A DNA stretch of 64,000 nt from Corallococcus sp. EGB (GCF_019968905.1 NZ_CP079946.1:6111356-6175355), one strand, 5' to 3'. Positions 41,632 through 50,803 are shown, counted from the first letter of the stretch. Notes: generated by a model not told the origin, from the letters alone. A program made the numbers and translations.

Positions 41632-41707
41632 CCGCGCGCCATTGCCGTCCCGAACGCGAGCGGCTCCGGCCGCCGCGTTCACCCCTGATTCCAACCAAGG
41701 ATTTTTC

Positions 41708-42640
41708 ATGAACCCCCTGCGACACCTGACCTCCACCCTGCTGCTGGCCACGGGCCTGCTGTGCCTCACGGCGTGCGGCAACAGTGACAAGGCCCACGTC
41801 ACACTGAAGCTGACCGACGCCCCGGGCGACACGTTCGAGAAGGCCGTGGTGACCATCTCGAAGGTGTACCTGAAGGGCAGCGCGGAGGGAGACGCGAACG
41901 GCAAGGGCGACGTCGTGCTCTTGAGCGAGCCCGTCACCACCGACCTGCTCACCCTGGCCAACGACGCCGCAGACCTGGTGAAGGACGCGGAGGTGCCGCC
42001 CGGCACCTACAAGGAGCTGCGCTTCGTCATCACCGGCGGCTACGTCCAGGTGAAGCAGGATGGCGGAAGCCGCATCTTCGCCACCTCCGCCAACTACGAG
42101 GGGCTGCCCGCGGGGGCCCACGTGGACGGCGACCTGCAGATGCCGAGCGCCAGCAGCTCCGGCCTCAAGGTGAAGTTCGACAAGGACGCCGACGTGAGCA
42201 TCACCAGCGATGAGGACCAGAAGGTCATCCTGGTGGACTTCGACGTGGCGCAGAGCTTCGGCAAGGAGGCCGGCAACTCCGGCCGGTGGGTCATGCGGCC
42301 GGTCATCAAGGGCGCCGACCTCAAGTTCTCTGGCAACGTGCGGGTCACGCTGGAGGCGGGCAGCGTGTCCCTCCCCCAGGGTCCGGCGCAGCTGGCCGGC
42401 TTCTCCGCGGTCCTCATCAACGCGGAGGGCAGCCGTGAGACCGTGTCCTTCGCCGCCAGCACGAACACCCGCTACGTGGCGGACTTCAACTACCTGCTGC
42501 CTGGCACCTACCAGGTGGAGCTGGTGGGGCCGGCGGGCGTGTCCTTCACCACGGACCTCGCGCGCCCGGCGACCGCGACGGTCGGCTCGGGCACGGAGTC
42601 CGACGTGCACTTCGTGCTGACGTCCTTCACCGTCCAGTGA
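41708..42640 (+). CDS. DUF4382 domain lipoprotein
   Basis: A 310-residue protein. Signal and lipobox LLCLTACG are near residue 23. The DUF4382 start VTLKLTDAPGDTFEKAVVTISKVYL is clear, followed by TDLLTLAND..LVKDAEVPPGTYKELRFVI. The C-terminal third is a second beta-sandwich ending VHFVLTSFTVQ, with repeated PGTYxxELV-like signature. The function of DUF4382 proteins is not established; they are surface or periplasmic. It ends 12 bp from the convergent YceI gene. Confidence 0.85.
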   Translation: MNPLRHLTSTLLLATGLLCLTACGNSDKAHVTLKLTDAPGDTFEKAVVTISKVYLKGSAEGDANGKGDVVLLSEPVTTDLLTLANDAADLVKDAEVPPGTYKELRFVITGGYVQVKQDGGSRIFATSANYEGLPAGAHVDGDLQMPSASSSGLKVKFDKDADVSITSDEDQKVILVDFDVAQSFGKEAGNSGRWVMRPVIKGADLKFSGNVRVTLEAGSVSLPQGPAQLAGFSAVLINAEGSRETVSFAASTNTRYVADFNYLLPGTYQVELVGPAGVSFTTDLARPATATVGSGTESDVHFVLTSFTVQ

Positions 42641-42652
42641 CGGCTCCGGGGT

Positions 42653-43201
42653 TCAGGCCGCCTTCTCGCCCGACTGCGCGCGGACGGCCTGGACCTCGAG
42701 GGCGATTTCAATCTTCTCCCCCACCAGCACGCCGCCCGCCTCCAGGGCCTGGTTCCAGGTCAGGCCGAAGTCGCTGCGGTTGATGGACGTCTTCGCCTCG
42801 AACGCGGCCTTGGTGTTGCCCCACGGATCCTTGGCGATGCCCAGCTGCTCGGTCTCCAGGACGACCTCGCGGCTGATGCCGCGGATGGTGAGCTGGCCCG
42901 TCACCTTCAGGTGATGGCCGGACGGCTCCACCTTCGTGCTCTGGAAGGTGATGGCCGGGAACTTCTCCACGTCGAAGAAGTCCGGCGAGCGCAGGTGGTT
43001 GTCGCGCGGCTCGACGCCCGTGCTGATGCTCGCCGCCTCGATGGAGACGGACACGGAGGACGCCGCCGGGTTCGCGTCATCCAGGGTGAGGGTGCCGCCG
43101 AACTTCGTGAAGCTGCCGCGCACCTTCGCCACCACCATGTGCCGGACGGTGAAGTGGATGCCCGTGTGCGTGGTGTCGATGTTCCAGAGGGTCGAGGCCA
43201 T
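42653..43201 (-). CDS. YceI family lipid-binding protein
   Basis: A 182-residue lipocalin-like barrel with the family start TLWNIDTTHTGIHFTVRHMVVAKVRGSFTKFGGTL and the conserved HLRSPDFFDVEKFPAITFQSTKVE. No signal peptide is seen, so it is a cytosolic member, unlike E. coli YceI. The family binds polyprenoid or amphiphilic lipids. The gene diverges from the LysR gene; the 153-bp gap holds the dyad at 43307-43328, so it is a plausible LysR target. Confidence 0.88.
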   Translation of the reverse strand: MASTLWNIDTTHTGIHFTVRHMVVAKVRGSFTKFGGTLTLDDANPAASSVSVSIEAASISTGVEPRDNHLRSPDFFDVEKFPAITFQSTKVEPSGHHLKVTGQLTIRGISREVVLETEQLGIAKDPWGNTKAAFEAKTSINRSDFGLTWNQALEAGGVLVGEKIEIALEVQAVRAQSGEKAA

Positions 43202-43306
43202 GGTCGTCTTCCTTGTCGTTGAGCGCCGCGGCAGCGGCGGTGTGTTTCAACGAAGCGGAAGGTAGCGGCCCCCCACGTTCCGGATTAGACGGGACGGACA
43301 GGAAGC

Positions 43307-43328
43307 ACTGTTCCATCGCTGGAACAGT
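43307..43328. promoter_or_regulatory. Dyad operator candidate upstream of the LysR gene
   Basis: Perfect 9-bp arms ACTGTTCCA and TGGAACAGT around TCGC, i.e. a core GTTCC-N6-GGAAC. It contains a T-N11-A LysR box and ends 26 bp before the LysR start. A second copy of the same core lies before the pirin gene (44276-44295). Confidence 0.7.
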
Positions 43329-43354
43329 CACCCGCGCTCCCGGGGAAAAAGGCC

Positions 43355-44260
43355 ATGGACCTCAACGAACTCCTCGTCTTCGCCCGGGTGGTCCAGGCCG
43401 GCAGCTTCACGGCGGCGGCGAAGGCGCTGCGCATGCCCAAGTCCACGGTCAGCCGCAAGGTGTCCGAACTGGAGGAGCGCGTGGGCGCGCAGCTGCTCCA
43501 GCGCACCACGCGCACGCTGCACCTGACGGAGGTGGGCCGCGCGTACTACGCGCACTGCGAGCGCATCGTCGCGGAGGCCGAGGCCGCGGAGCTGGCGGTG
43601 ACGCGGCTTCAAGCGGGCCCGCACGGGCTGTTGCGCGTGACGACGCCCCTGTCGGTCAGCTTCCTGGCGCCGCTGGTGGCGCGCTTCATGGAGCAGTACC
43701 CGGACGTGCAGGTGGAACTGCTCTGCACGGACCGCGCGGTGGACCTGATGGAGGAGGGCTTCGACGTGGCGGTGCGGGCCGGCCGGCTGCCGGACTCGTC
43801 GCTGATGGCGCGGCGGCTGGGGGACATCGAGCGGCTGGTCGTGGCCTCGCCCGAGTACCTCCAGGCGCGGGGGGCGCCCAAGACTCCGTCGGACCTCACG
43901 AAGCATGACTGCCTCTTCTTCGGCACGTCGCTCCAGGGGAACGTCTGGACGCTGCACGCAGGCGGGCGTTCGGTCGACGTGAAGGTCTCCGGGCGGCTGG
44001 TGGTGAACGAGCCAGACATGCTGCGCGCGGTGACGTCGGAGGGCACCGGGGTGGCGCTCATCCCGGGCCAGCAATGCCTCGAGGACCTGGCGTCCGGGCG
44101 GCTCCAGCGCGTGCTGCCGGACTGGAGCTCCGCGGGCGCGCCAGTGCACGCAGTCTACCCACCCACGCGCCACCACGTGCCCAAGGTGATGGCCTTCGTG
44201 GAGGTGCTGCGCGAGCACTGGCCCGTGCAGCAGGAAGTGCTCAAGCGGGCGAAGCGCTGA
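43355..44260 (+). CDS. LysR family transcriptional regulator
   Basis: A 301-residue regulator of normal length. N-terminal winged helix: MDLNELLVFARVVQAGSFTAAAKALRMPKSTVSRKVSELEERVGAQLLQRTTRTLHLTEVG. The effector domain (about 90-295) begins HGLLRVTTPLSVSFLAPLVARFMEQYPDVQVEL and belongs to the CrgA/AaeR-like group. The gene lies between yceI (divergent) and the pirin gene (same direction, 108 bp). Identical dyads before it and before the pirin gene suggest autoregulation and control of both neighbours. The inducer is unknown, perhaps an electrophile or quinone given the pirin partner. Confidence 0.9.
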   Translation: MDLNELLVFARVVQAGSFTAAAKALRMPKSTVSRKVSELEERVGAQLLQRTTRTLHLTEVGRAYYAHCERIVAEAEAAELAVTRLQAGPHGLLRVTTPLSVSFLAPLVARFMEQYPDVQVELLCTDRAVDLMEEGFDVAVRAGRLPDSSLMARRLGDIERLVVASPEYLQARGAPKTPSDLTKHDCLFFGTSLQGNVWTLHAGGRSVDVKVSGRLVVNEPDMLRAVTSEGTGVALIPGQQCLEDLASGRLQRVLPDWSSAGAPVHAVYPPTRHHVPKVMAFVEVLREHWPVQQEVLKRAKR

Positions 44261-44275
44261 GACAGTGACGACGTT

Positions 44276-44295
44276 TCGTTCCGTGGATGGAACGA
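44276..44295. promoter_or_regulatory. Second GTTCC-N6-GGAAC dyad, upstream of the pirin gene
   Basis: Arms TCGTTCC and GGAACGA around GTGGAT, with the same core and spacing as 43307-43328. It lies 15 bp after the LysR stop and 74 bp before the pirin start, a normal place for a LysR activator site. Confidence 0.7.
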
Positions 44296-44368
44296 TGTGT
44301 CCCGAGGTTCACGTCTGGCCAGGGGGCGTCCCGGAGCGCATGTTGTGCCTCGAAAGGAAACACACACC

Positions 44369-45064
44369 ATGCTCAACGTTCGCCCTTCTGAAGCTCGCGG
44401 TCACGCCAACCACGGCTGGCTGGATTCGCATCACACCTTCTCCTTCGCCAGCTACTTCGACCCGGAGAACATGGGCTTCCGCGCCCTGCGCGTCATCAAC
44501 GAGGACCGCGTGCAGGCCGGCGAGGGCTTCGACACGCACCCGCACCGGGACATGGAGATCATCACCTACCCGCTGAGCGGAGCCATCGCGCACCGGGACA
44601 GCACGGGAGGCCAGGGGCTCTTGCGAGCCGGAGAAGTGCAGCGCATGACTGCCGGCACGGGCGTGATGCACAGCGAGATGAACGGCTCCAACGAGGACGT
44701 CCACTTCCTGCAGATCTGGATCATCCCAGAGAAGAAGGGCCTGAAGCCGGAGTATGAGCAGAAGCTCTTCCCGGAGAAGGACCGGCAGGGACGCTGGCGC
44801 GTGGTCGCCAGCCCCGACGCTCGCGAAGGCAGCCTCACCGTGCACCAGGACGTGCTGCTCCACAGCACGCTGCTGAGCCCGGGCGAGAAGGCGGAGTACA
44901 CGCTGCCCAAGGGGCGTCACGCCTGGGTGCAGATTGCACGCGGCGCGGGCACGCTCAACGGCGTGGCCCTGAAGGCCGGTGACGGCGTCGCGGTGTCCGA
45001 CGAGTCGAGCCTCGTGCTCAGCGCCACCGAGCCGCTGGAGGCCCTGCTGTTCGACCTGGCCTGA
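44369..45064 (+). CDS. Pirin family protein (quercetinase-like bicupin)
   Basis: A 231-residue bicupin of YhhW type. The metal-binding cupin is complete: FDTHPHRDMEIITYPLSG (two His), and TAGTGVMHSEMNGSNEDVHFLQIWI (His and Glu). The start ATG 44369 follows GAAAGGAAACACACACC. Bacterial members of this length can cleave quercetin with dioxygen or act as redox-responsive co-regulators. It is the likely target of the adjacent LysR regulator. A strong terminator follows. Confidence 0.9.
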   Translation: MLNVRPSEARGHANHGWLDSHHTFSFASYFDPENMGFRALRVINEDRVQAGEGFDTHPHRDMEIITYPLSGAIAHRDSTGGQGLLRAGEVQRMTAGTGVMHSEMNGSNEDVHFLQIWIIPEKKGLKPEYEQKLFPEKDRQGRWRVVASPDAREGSLTVHQDVLLHSTLLSPGEKAEYTLPKGRHAWVQIARGAGTLNGVALKAGDGVAVSDESSLVLSATEPLEALLFDLA

Positions 45065-45080
45065 TGCGAGGGCCACGAAG

Positions 45081-45116
45081 AAGGCCCCTGGATCCATGCG
45101 TGGATCCAGGGGCCTT
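45081..45116 (+). terminator. Strong hairpin after the pirin gene
   Basis: A 16-bp perfect stem (45081-45096 and 45101-45116; AAGGCCCCTGGATCCA paired with its complement) with a TGCG loop, 16 bp after the stop. It lies 59 bp before the end of the convergent TIGR02265 gene. It is followed by only a weak T-tract. Confidence 0.8.
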
Positions 45117-45175
45117 GTCGTTTCCAGCGCCCCACGGCGTCGAGCGAGGAAGGCCTTCTCCCTCTCCCTGGTTGA

Positions 45176-45718
45176 TCAGGGAGCCCAGTGGATGCGGTAG
45201 GAGCAGGCGTGGCCGTCGAAGTCGAAGGGCTCCACGCGCAGGTTCCGGGCGCCGGCCCTGGTGAGGCCCGCTTCGATGATGCCGCGCAGGTAGCCCGGGT
45301 TGCCGTTGCACTCGTTGACGCGGATGATGTGGTGACCGGGGCCCTGGGTGAGCAGTTCGGACTGCATGTAGTTGTTCACCGTGGCGAAGCTCTCCTGGAT
45401 GCGCACGACGACGCGCTCGGGGCCGAAGATGGGCCACATGGACACGAGCGCCTTGCCAAGCGCGGTCTGCTCCAGCCCCTGGATGATGCCGACGCCCAGG
45501 CGCCGGTAGCCCTCGCCCGGCTCTGCGTCCGGATACAGGTGCTCGACGGTGACGCGGAGGGCGTCCGCGAAGCTGGACCGGGAGGTGTTCCGCGGCTCCT
45601 GCGAGTCCAGGTCGAGGCCCACGTCGCGCAGCTTCGCCCGCAGCTCCGGAGTGAAACGGTCGCCAATGGAGCGGAAGAGCCCCTCCACCGTGTGGCGATA
45701 GACGATCTCTGTTTCCAC
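45176..45718 (-). CDS. Myxococcales-restricted TIGR02265/DUF2378 family protein
   Basis: A 180-residue protein from GTG 45718 (GGGGGA about 7 nt upstream); the open frame reaches 46036 but the extra part is unlike the family. Typical start VETEIVYRHTVEGLFRSIGDRFTPELRAKLRDVGLDLD and typical middle GYRRLGVGIIQGLEQTALGKAL. These proteins are highly paralogous in Myxococcus-type genomes and not found elsewhere; the role is unknown. No catalytic motif is evident. It supports the taxonomic placement. Confidence 0.88.
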   Translation of the reverse strand: METEIVYRHTVEGLFRSIGDRFTPELRAKLRDVGLDLDSQEPRNTSRSSFADALRVTVEHLYPDAEPGEGYRRLGVGIIQGLEQTALGKALVSMWPIFGPERVVVRIQESFATVNNYMQSELLTQGPGHHIIRVNECNGNPGYLRGIIEAGLTRAGARNLRVEPFDFDGHACSYRIHWAP

Positions 45719-46053
45719 GAAATCCCCCAGCCCCGGCCCGGCGGTCCCATTCCGCCAGGGCGCACCGGAGCGTAACCCATCCACTTCGTGAACCCGAAGC
45801 CCTCCAGGGCTACGACCCGGGTCTGAGACGTCCCATCGATGTTTCACAGCCGCTGGCGATACGTCGCGATTCTTGGATTTCCCGCTCGGGCGGCTCCCCC
45901 TCCAGCCCTCGAGGGCACTGCCACACAAAGACACATCCACATGACAGCCGCGGCACTCACGGACCCAGCTCGGGTCGACGGGAACCGCTTGAAATGAATG
46001 CCATACGGGACCCGCCTCAGTGGGCTTCCCCGACATCGACCTTCGACTTGTCG
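45719..46053. other. Intergenic region, no gene recognised
   Basis: These 335 bp separate the TIGR02265 gene from the decayed glycyl-radical-enzyme gene. No conserved frame, repeat or hairpin stood out. It must contain the TIGR02265 gene promoter, and may include further unrecognisable remains of the pseudogene 5' end. Confidence 0.4.
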
Positions 46054-46063
46054 TGACATGACA

Positions 46064-46950
46064 ATGATTGGTCGGGGCTTGATCGATGGCTCGCCCCTGA
46101 GCTCATCCCTGGGATGCTGCACAGCGGTGATGACGTGGGCCAGGGAACGCAGCCCACGGCGGTGGCCGGGAAGGCCGGGCGCGCGTGGAGCAGCGAGGTG
46201 GTGCTCCAGGCTGCGTGGGACTGCGCCTGCGACGGCTGCTACGAGCCGCAGCTCGTCGGACAGAGCTGGTTCACGCTTTGAGGGACGACGGCGCAGTCGC
46301 CGCTGGAGGCCGCGCTCAACGAGGGCAAGAGCTGGAGCAAGGCGGGTCCCATGTACTTCCGGGGCCAGCGCGTGTCCTTCACCTCGCCGCCGCCGTCAGC
46401 CATCCAGACGTTCGAGCAGCTCCAGGACCTGTTCTTCCAGCATGTGAGCTGGATGCACGCGAAGCAGGGGGACGGCATGGTGGGCATCATCGGCACCATG
46501 AGCGCAGTGTGCCCGTCGCCGTTGCTGTCGGTGTTCATGGACGACTGCATTGACAAGGGATTGGACCTTTACGGAGGAGGAGCCCGCTACATGAGGATCC
46601 CCAAGGCCAACCCGTGAATCACCAAAAGGAGGGCTTCGTGCATGCTGTGCGGTTACACCGGCGCGGGAGCAGAGGGCATCACGAGCGGGGCGCCTACGGA
46701 CTTCAATATCCGCGAGGGCTTCTCGGCGAGCTCTACTGGAGCGAGAGGCTGCACGCGTTCGCCCCCCGACTGGATTCGAACATCCTGACCATCACCTGAG
46801 CCAACCCGGAGACCTGCGAGCACGCGTCGAAGGCCCCGGCGAAGTACGGTGTGCTCTGGGTGTGCATGGGAGGCACGTCGGCGTTCGGCGTCCCGAAATT
46901 CCGCCGGGCAGCAGAAACAGCACCAGTTCCGGCGGATCAGCACGCGTGAA
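46064..46950 (+). pseudogene. Decayed glycyl-radical enzyme (pyruvate formate-lyase-like), C-terminal part
   Basis: A succession of fragments in order fits this family. IGRGLIDGSPLSSSLG lies at 46064 onward. After a frame change comes MLHSGDD...ACDGCYEPQLVGQSWFTL with the thiyl-Cys motif GCYEP. An in-frame TGA (46279-46281) stands where a Gly is expected. The frame continues with SPLEAALNEGKSW, VSFTSPPPSAIQTFEQLQ and CPSPLLSVFMDDCIDKGLDLYGGGARY to TGA 46615. In another frame LDSNILTIT, a TGA (46797) and VLWVCMGGTSAFG carry a glycyl-radical-loop-like motif. Multiple stops and frameshifts plus a missing N-terminal half show it is dead. No activating enzyme gene is nearby. Confidence 0.72.
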
Positions 46951-47023
46951 ATGGGGCGCTCCGCCGCAGACCGTGAGGCACCTCATGGCCGACGGCGCCT
47001 CCTTCGCAACTGGCCCAGAAACG

Positions 47024-47061
47024 ACAAGAGCCCCCGAGTCTTTCGACTCGGAGGCTCTTGT
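47024..47061 (-). terminator. Terminator of the tRNA-Leu gene
   Basis: A 17-bp stem with one mismatch (47024-47040 paired with 47045-47061, TTTC loop). On the minus strand it lies 6 nt after the tRNA 3' end and is followed by CGTTTCT. This would end the tRNA transcript and possibly the upstream gap-pgk-tpiA-secG transcript. Confidence 0.75.
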
Positions 47062-47067
47062 TCGGAG

Positions 47068-47149
47068 TGCCCAGGGCGGGATTCGAACCCGCACACCTTT
47101 CGGCGCCACCCCCTCAAGATGGTGTGTCTACCAGTTCCACCACCTGGGC
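47068..47149 (-). tRNA. tRNA-Leu (anticodon GAG)
   Basis: An 82-nt class II tRNA read on the minus strand. Acceptor GCCCAGG pairs with CCTGGGC, and the discriminator is A. The D-arm is TGGTGGAACTGGTAGACA, the anticodon stem CCATC/GGTGG holds loop TTGAGGG with anticodon GAG (Leu codons CUC/CUU). The variable arm is GGCGCCGAAAGGTGT, and the T-arm is GCGGGTTCGAATCCCGC. CCA is not encoded. It lies 85 bp after the secG stop on the same strand and has its own terminator. Confidence 0.95.
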
Positions 47150-47234
47150 GTTTCGGCGGGGTCCATGTACCGGACCCCGTGGATTCACGCAACAACCATT
47201 TCAACGGTCGCGTGAATCCGGTGCTTCCCGACCG

Positions 47235-47657
47235 CTACTGCGCGGGCGCAGGGGCCGGCGCGGCCGGCGTCGTCGGCGCGGGAGCCTGCTGCTGGCCCTC
47301 CGCCGGCGGCGTCGCGGAACGCTCCTGCTCCACCGCTCCCGGGGCCGCCGGAGCCGGCGTGGTGGCTCCCGGCGTCGCGGGGGCCGTCTTCGCCGGCGGC
47401 GTCGCCACCGAACCCGCGGCCACCGACGAACGCAGGCCCACCATCGACAGGCCCAGCGACGTCAGGAAGAACAAGCCGGCGCAGACGCCCGTCAGCTTGC
47501 TCAAGAAGGTCACCGCTCCGCGCCCACCGAAGGCGCTCGTCGCGGCGCCGCCACCGAGGGCGGAACCCATGCCGGCGTCCTTCCCCGGCTGCAACAAGAT
47601 GACGAAGATCATGAACACGCAGAGCAGGACGTGCACGATCGTGAAGAAGGTCAGCAT
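47235..47657 (-). CDS. secG: Preprotein translocase subunit SecG
   Basis: A 140-residue inner-membrane protein. The first helix (FFTIVHVLLCVFMIFVILLQPGKDAGMGSALGGG) and the cytosolic loop with GGRGAVTFLSKLTG are diagnostic, followed by the second helix (ICAGLFFLTSLGLSMVG-like, about 55-72). A Pro/Ala/Thr-rich tail of about 60 residues is longer than in E. coli SecG but common in delta-like bacteria. ATG 47657 is chosen over the in-frame TTG 47669 because GGGAAC is well spaced. SecG assists SecYEG. It follows tpiA by 85 bp. Confidence 0.93.
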   Translation of the reverse strand: MLTFFTIVHVLLCVFMIFVILLQPGKDAGMGSALGGGAATSAFGGRGAVTFLSKLTGVCAGLFFLTSLGLSMVGLRSSVAAGSVATPPAKTAPATPGATTPAPAAPGAVEQERSATPPAEGQQQAPAPTTPAAPAPAPAQ

Positions 47658-47742
47658 GGGTGTTCCCAACGCTCCGTGAAAAGAGGGCGCAACCTACACA
47701 AAGTGCTCAAGGGGTGACAACTTCTAACGGGACCCGGCAGCT

Positions 47743-48504
47743 TCAGCCAGCCGCCTTGACGATGGCCACGAAGTCGGCCGCCTTGAGGCTCGCTCCCCCC
47801 ACGAGCGCCCCATCCACGTCCGGCTGTCCCAGCAATTCCGCCGCGTTGTCCGGCTTCACGCTGCCGCCGTACTGGATCCGGACCCGGCCGGACGTCCCCT
47901 CGTCGTACATCCGGGTGAGCAGCCCCCGGATGGCCGCGTGGACCTCCTGCGCCTGCGCCGTCGTGGCCGTCTTGCCCGTGCCAATGGCCCACACCGGCTC
48001 GTACGCCAGCACGAAACCCGCCACGTCCGCCGCGGAGAACCCGTCCAGCGCGCCCCGCACCTGGCGCTCCACCACCGTGAGCGTCTGGTTCGACTCGCGC
48101 TCGGCCAGGGTCTCGCCCACGCAGATGATCGGCGTCATCCCGGCGGCCTTCACCGCCTTGGCGCGCTTGTTCACCGTGGCGTCCGTCTCCCCGAAGAACT
48201 GCCGGCGCTCGGAGTGCCCCACGATGACGTAGGCGCACCCCAGCTCCACCAGCATGGGCGCGCTGATTTCACCAGTGAAGGCGCCCGAGGACTCCCAGTG
48301 GCAGTTCTGCGCCGCCAGTTGGATGGGGGCTCCCTCCAGCGCGACGTGCAGGGGCTGCAGCGCCACGAACGGGGGCGCGATGGCCACCTCCACCTTGTCG
48401 CCCAACGCCGCCACCGCGCCGCGAAGCTCCCGCACCAGCGCGAGCGCTTCCGGCACCGTCTTGTTCATCTTCCAGTTGCCAGCGACGATCTTCCGACGAG
48501 CCAT
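47743..48504 (-). CDS. tpiA: Triosephosphate isomerase
   Basis: A 253-residue TIM barrel of normal length. Key residues: Asn/Lys in VAGNWKMNK, catalytic His in [15 protein letters not shown], catalytic Glu in [26 protein letters not shown], and phosphate loop [11 protein letters not shown]. It interconverts dihydroxyacetone phosphate and glyceraldehyde 3-phosphate. It lies 36 bp after pgk on the same strand, within the glycolytic operon. Confidence 0.97.
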   Translation of the reverse strand: MARRKIVAGNWKMNKTVPEALALVRELRGAVAALGDKVEVAIAPPFVALQPLHVALEGAPIQLAAQNCHWESSGAFTGEISAPMLVELGCAYVIVGHSERRQFFGETDATVNKRAKAVKAAGMTPIICVGETLAERESNQTLTVVERQVRGALDGFSAADVAGFVLAYEPVWAIGTGKTATTAQAQEVHAAIRGLLTRMYDEGTSGRVRIQYGGSVKPDNAAELLGQPDVDGALVGGASLKAADFVAIVKAAG

Positions 48505-48540
48505 CGTGGTGTCTCCCCCGGTGCGTACCGCGTGGGTTGC

Positions 48541-49734
48541 CTACTTCGTCTCCAGCGCCTTGATGCCGGGCAGCTCCCGGCCCTCCAGGAACTCCAACGA
48601 CGCGCCGCCGCCCGTGGACACGTGGCTCATCTTGTCCGCGTAGCCCATCTGCTCCACCGCCGCCGCGCTGTCGCCGCCGCCAATCACCGTCGTGGCGTCC
48701 TTGTTGATGGCCATCGCCGCCGCCACCGACCGGGAGCCCTCCGCGAACTTCGCCACCTCGAAACGGCCCATGGGCCCGTTCCACACCACCGTCTTCGCGT
48801 CGCGGATGCGCTGCGTGTACATCGCGCGCGTCTTGGGCCCGATGTCCAGGCCCATCATGTCCGCGGGGATCTCCTGATCCGGCGTCTCCTGCACCGGGCC
48901 GTTGCCGTCCGGATCCGCGCAGACAATGTGGTCGATGGGCAGCACCAGCGGCGTCTTCAGCCGCTTCGCCGTGTCCAGCAGCTTCGCCGCCAGCGCCAGC
49001 TTGTCGCCCTCCTCCACCCGGCTCTTGCCCACCTCGATGCCCTGCGCCTTGAGGAAGGTGTACGCCATGGCGCCGCCCACGAGCAGCGCGTCCACCTTGG
49101 GCAGCAGGCTCTCGATGACCTTGATCTTGTCGCTCACCTTGGAGCCGCCCAGGATGGCGATGAAGGGCTTCTGCGGGTTGCGCAGCACCTTGTCACCCAG
49201 GTACTCGATCTCCTTGCGCATCAGGAAGCCGGCGGCCTTCTCCTTCACGAAGGGCACCATGCCGGCCGTGGACGCGTGCGCGCGGTGCGCCGTCCCGAAC
49301 GCGTCGTTGACGTAGACGTCCGCCAGCGCCGCCAGCTCGCGCGCGAAGGCCTCGTCGTTCGCCTCCTCCTCCTTGTGGAAGCGCAGGTTCTCCAGGAGGA
49401 GCACCTGCCCCGCCTTCAGGTCGTTCACCTGCTTCTTCACGTTGTCACCCACGCAGTCGTCCGCGTGGATGACCTCGTGCTTGCCGCCCAGCAGCTCCGC
49501 GAGCTTCTCCGCGACGAGCACCGTGGACAGCTTGGGGTCCGGCCCCTTGGGCCGACCGAGGTGGGACGCCAGGATGACCTTGCCGCCCATCTCCAGCGCG
49601 CGCCGGATGGTGGGGAGCGCTTCGCGGATGCGGGTGTCGTCGGTGACGCGGCGCCCCTCCAGCGGGACGTTGAAGTCCACGCGGATGAAGACGCGCTTGC
49701 CGGTCAACTGCAGGTCATCGATGTAGCGGATCAT
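48541..49734 (-). CDS. pgk: Phosphoglycerate kinase
   Basis: A 397-residue two-domain kinase. The N-terminal substrate site shows [24 protein letters not shown] and [10 protein letters not shown]; the C-terminal nucleotide site includes [19 protein letters not shown] and [17 protein letters not shown]; the hinge and end are normal. It makes ATP from 1,3-bisphosphoglycerate. It is 55 bp after gap and 36 bp before tpiA. Confidence 0.97.
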   Translation of the reverse strand: MIRYIDDLQLTGKRVFIRVDFNVPLEGRRVTDDTRIREALPTIRRALEMGGKVILASHLGRPKGPDPKLSTVLVAEKLAELLGGKHEVIHADDCVGDNVKKQVNDLKAGQVLLLENLRFHKEEEANDEAFARELAALADVYVNDAFGTAHRAHASTAGMVPFVKEKAAGFLMRKEIEYLGDKVLRNPQKPFIAILGGSKVSDKIKVIESLLPKVDALLVGGAMAYTFLKAQGIEVGKSRVEEGDKLALAAKLLDTAKRLKTPLVLPIDHIVCADPDGNGPVQETPDQEIPADMMGLDIGPKTRAMYTQRIRDAKTVVWNGPMGRFEVAKFAEGSRSVAAAMAINKDATTVIGGGDSAAAVEQMGYADKMSHVSTGGGASLEFLEGRELPGIKALETK

Positions 49735-49789
49735 CTTGGGTGTCCCTTGTGCCTGTCTCGGTCAGCCTGGGGTGCCAGTGCGGTGCGGC

Positions 49790-50803
49790 TTACGCCACGC
49801 CCTTGGACACGAGGAACTTCGCCGTGTCGACCATGCGGTTGGAGAAGCCCCACTCGTTGTCGTACCAGGCCATGACCTTGAGCAGGTTGTCGCCCATCAC
49901 GAAGCAGTTGGTGGCGTCGAAGATGGCCGAGTGCGGGTTGCCGTTGTAGTCCACCGACACCGTCTGCGCGTCGCTGAACTCGAGCACGCCCTTGAGCGGA
50001 CCGTTGGCGGCGTCACGCATCGCCTTGATGACCTCTTCCGGGGTGACCTTCTTGGTGGTGTTCACCGTCAGGTCCACCAGGGACACGTTCGGGGTGGGGA
50101 CGCGGACGGAGATGCCGTGCATCTTGCCCTTGAGCGACGGGATCACCTCACCGATGGCCTTCGCGGCGCCGGTGCTGGTGGGGATCATGGAGAGCGCGGC
50201 GGCGCGGGCGCGGCGCATGTCCTCGTGGGTGAGGTCCAGGATGCGCTGGTCGTTGGTGTAGCTGTGCACCGTCGTCATCAGGCCCTTCTCGACGCCGAAG
50301 TTGTCCACCAGCACCTTGGCGATGGGCGCCAGGCAGTTGGTGGTGCACGAGGCGTTGGAGATGATGTGGTGCTTGGCCGGGTCGTACTCGTGCTGGTTGA
50401 TGCCGTACGCGATGGTCATGTCCGGGCCCTTGGCCGGCGCGGAGATGATGACCTTCTTGGCGCCCGCGGCCAGGTGCTTCGCGGCGGCGTCACGGGCGGT
50501 GAAGCGGCCGGTGCACTCCAGCACCACGTCCACGTTCATGGCCTTCCACGGCAGCACGGAGGGGTCCTTCTCCGCGGTGACGGCGATCTCCTTGCCGTTC
50601 ACGACGATGCCCTTGTCCGTGTGGCTCACCTCGCCCGGCCACGTGCGGTGCACGGAGTCGTACTTGAACAGGTGGGCCAGCGCCGACGGCTTGTCGAGGT
50701 CGTTGATGGCGACGATCTCGAGGTCTTCCTTGCGGCTGAGCGCGGCGCGCAGGATGCAGCGACCGATACGACCGAAGCCGTTGATGGCGAGCTTGATGGC
50801 CAT
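49790..50803 (-). CDS. gap: Type I glyceraldehyde-3-phosphate dehydrogenase
   Basis: A 337-residue enzyme. It has the NAD site KLAINGFGRIGRCILRAAL, the active-site SNASCTTNCLAPIAKVL with catalytic Cys and the following Thr-Thr, catalytic-loop HSYTNDQRILD with the His, and C-terminal VMAWYDNEWGFSNRMVD. The residue after the NAD-binding strand is Asp (AINDLDK), suggesting NAD rather than NADP preference. It is the first gene of the minus-strand gap-pgk-tpiA-secG operon. GAAACACC-type spacing with GGAGACG precedes the ATG. Confidence 0.97.
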   Translation of the reverse strand: MAIKLAINGFGRIGRCILRAALSRKEDLEIVAINDLDKPSALAHLFKYDSVHRTWPGEVSHTDKGIVVNGKEIAVTAEKDPSVLPWKAMNVDVVLECTGRFTARDAAAKHLAAGAKKVIISAPAKGPDMTIAYGINQHEYDPAKHHIISNASCTTNCLAPIAKVLVDNFGVEKGLMTTVHSYTNDQRILDLTHEDMRRARAAALSMIPTSTGAAKAIGEVIPSLKGKMHGISVRVPTPNVSLVDLTVNTTKKVTPEEVIKAMRDAANGPLKGVLEFSDAQTVSVDYNGNPHSAIFDATNCFVMGDNLLKVMAWYDNEWGFSNRMVDTAKFLVSKGVA

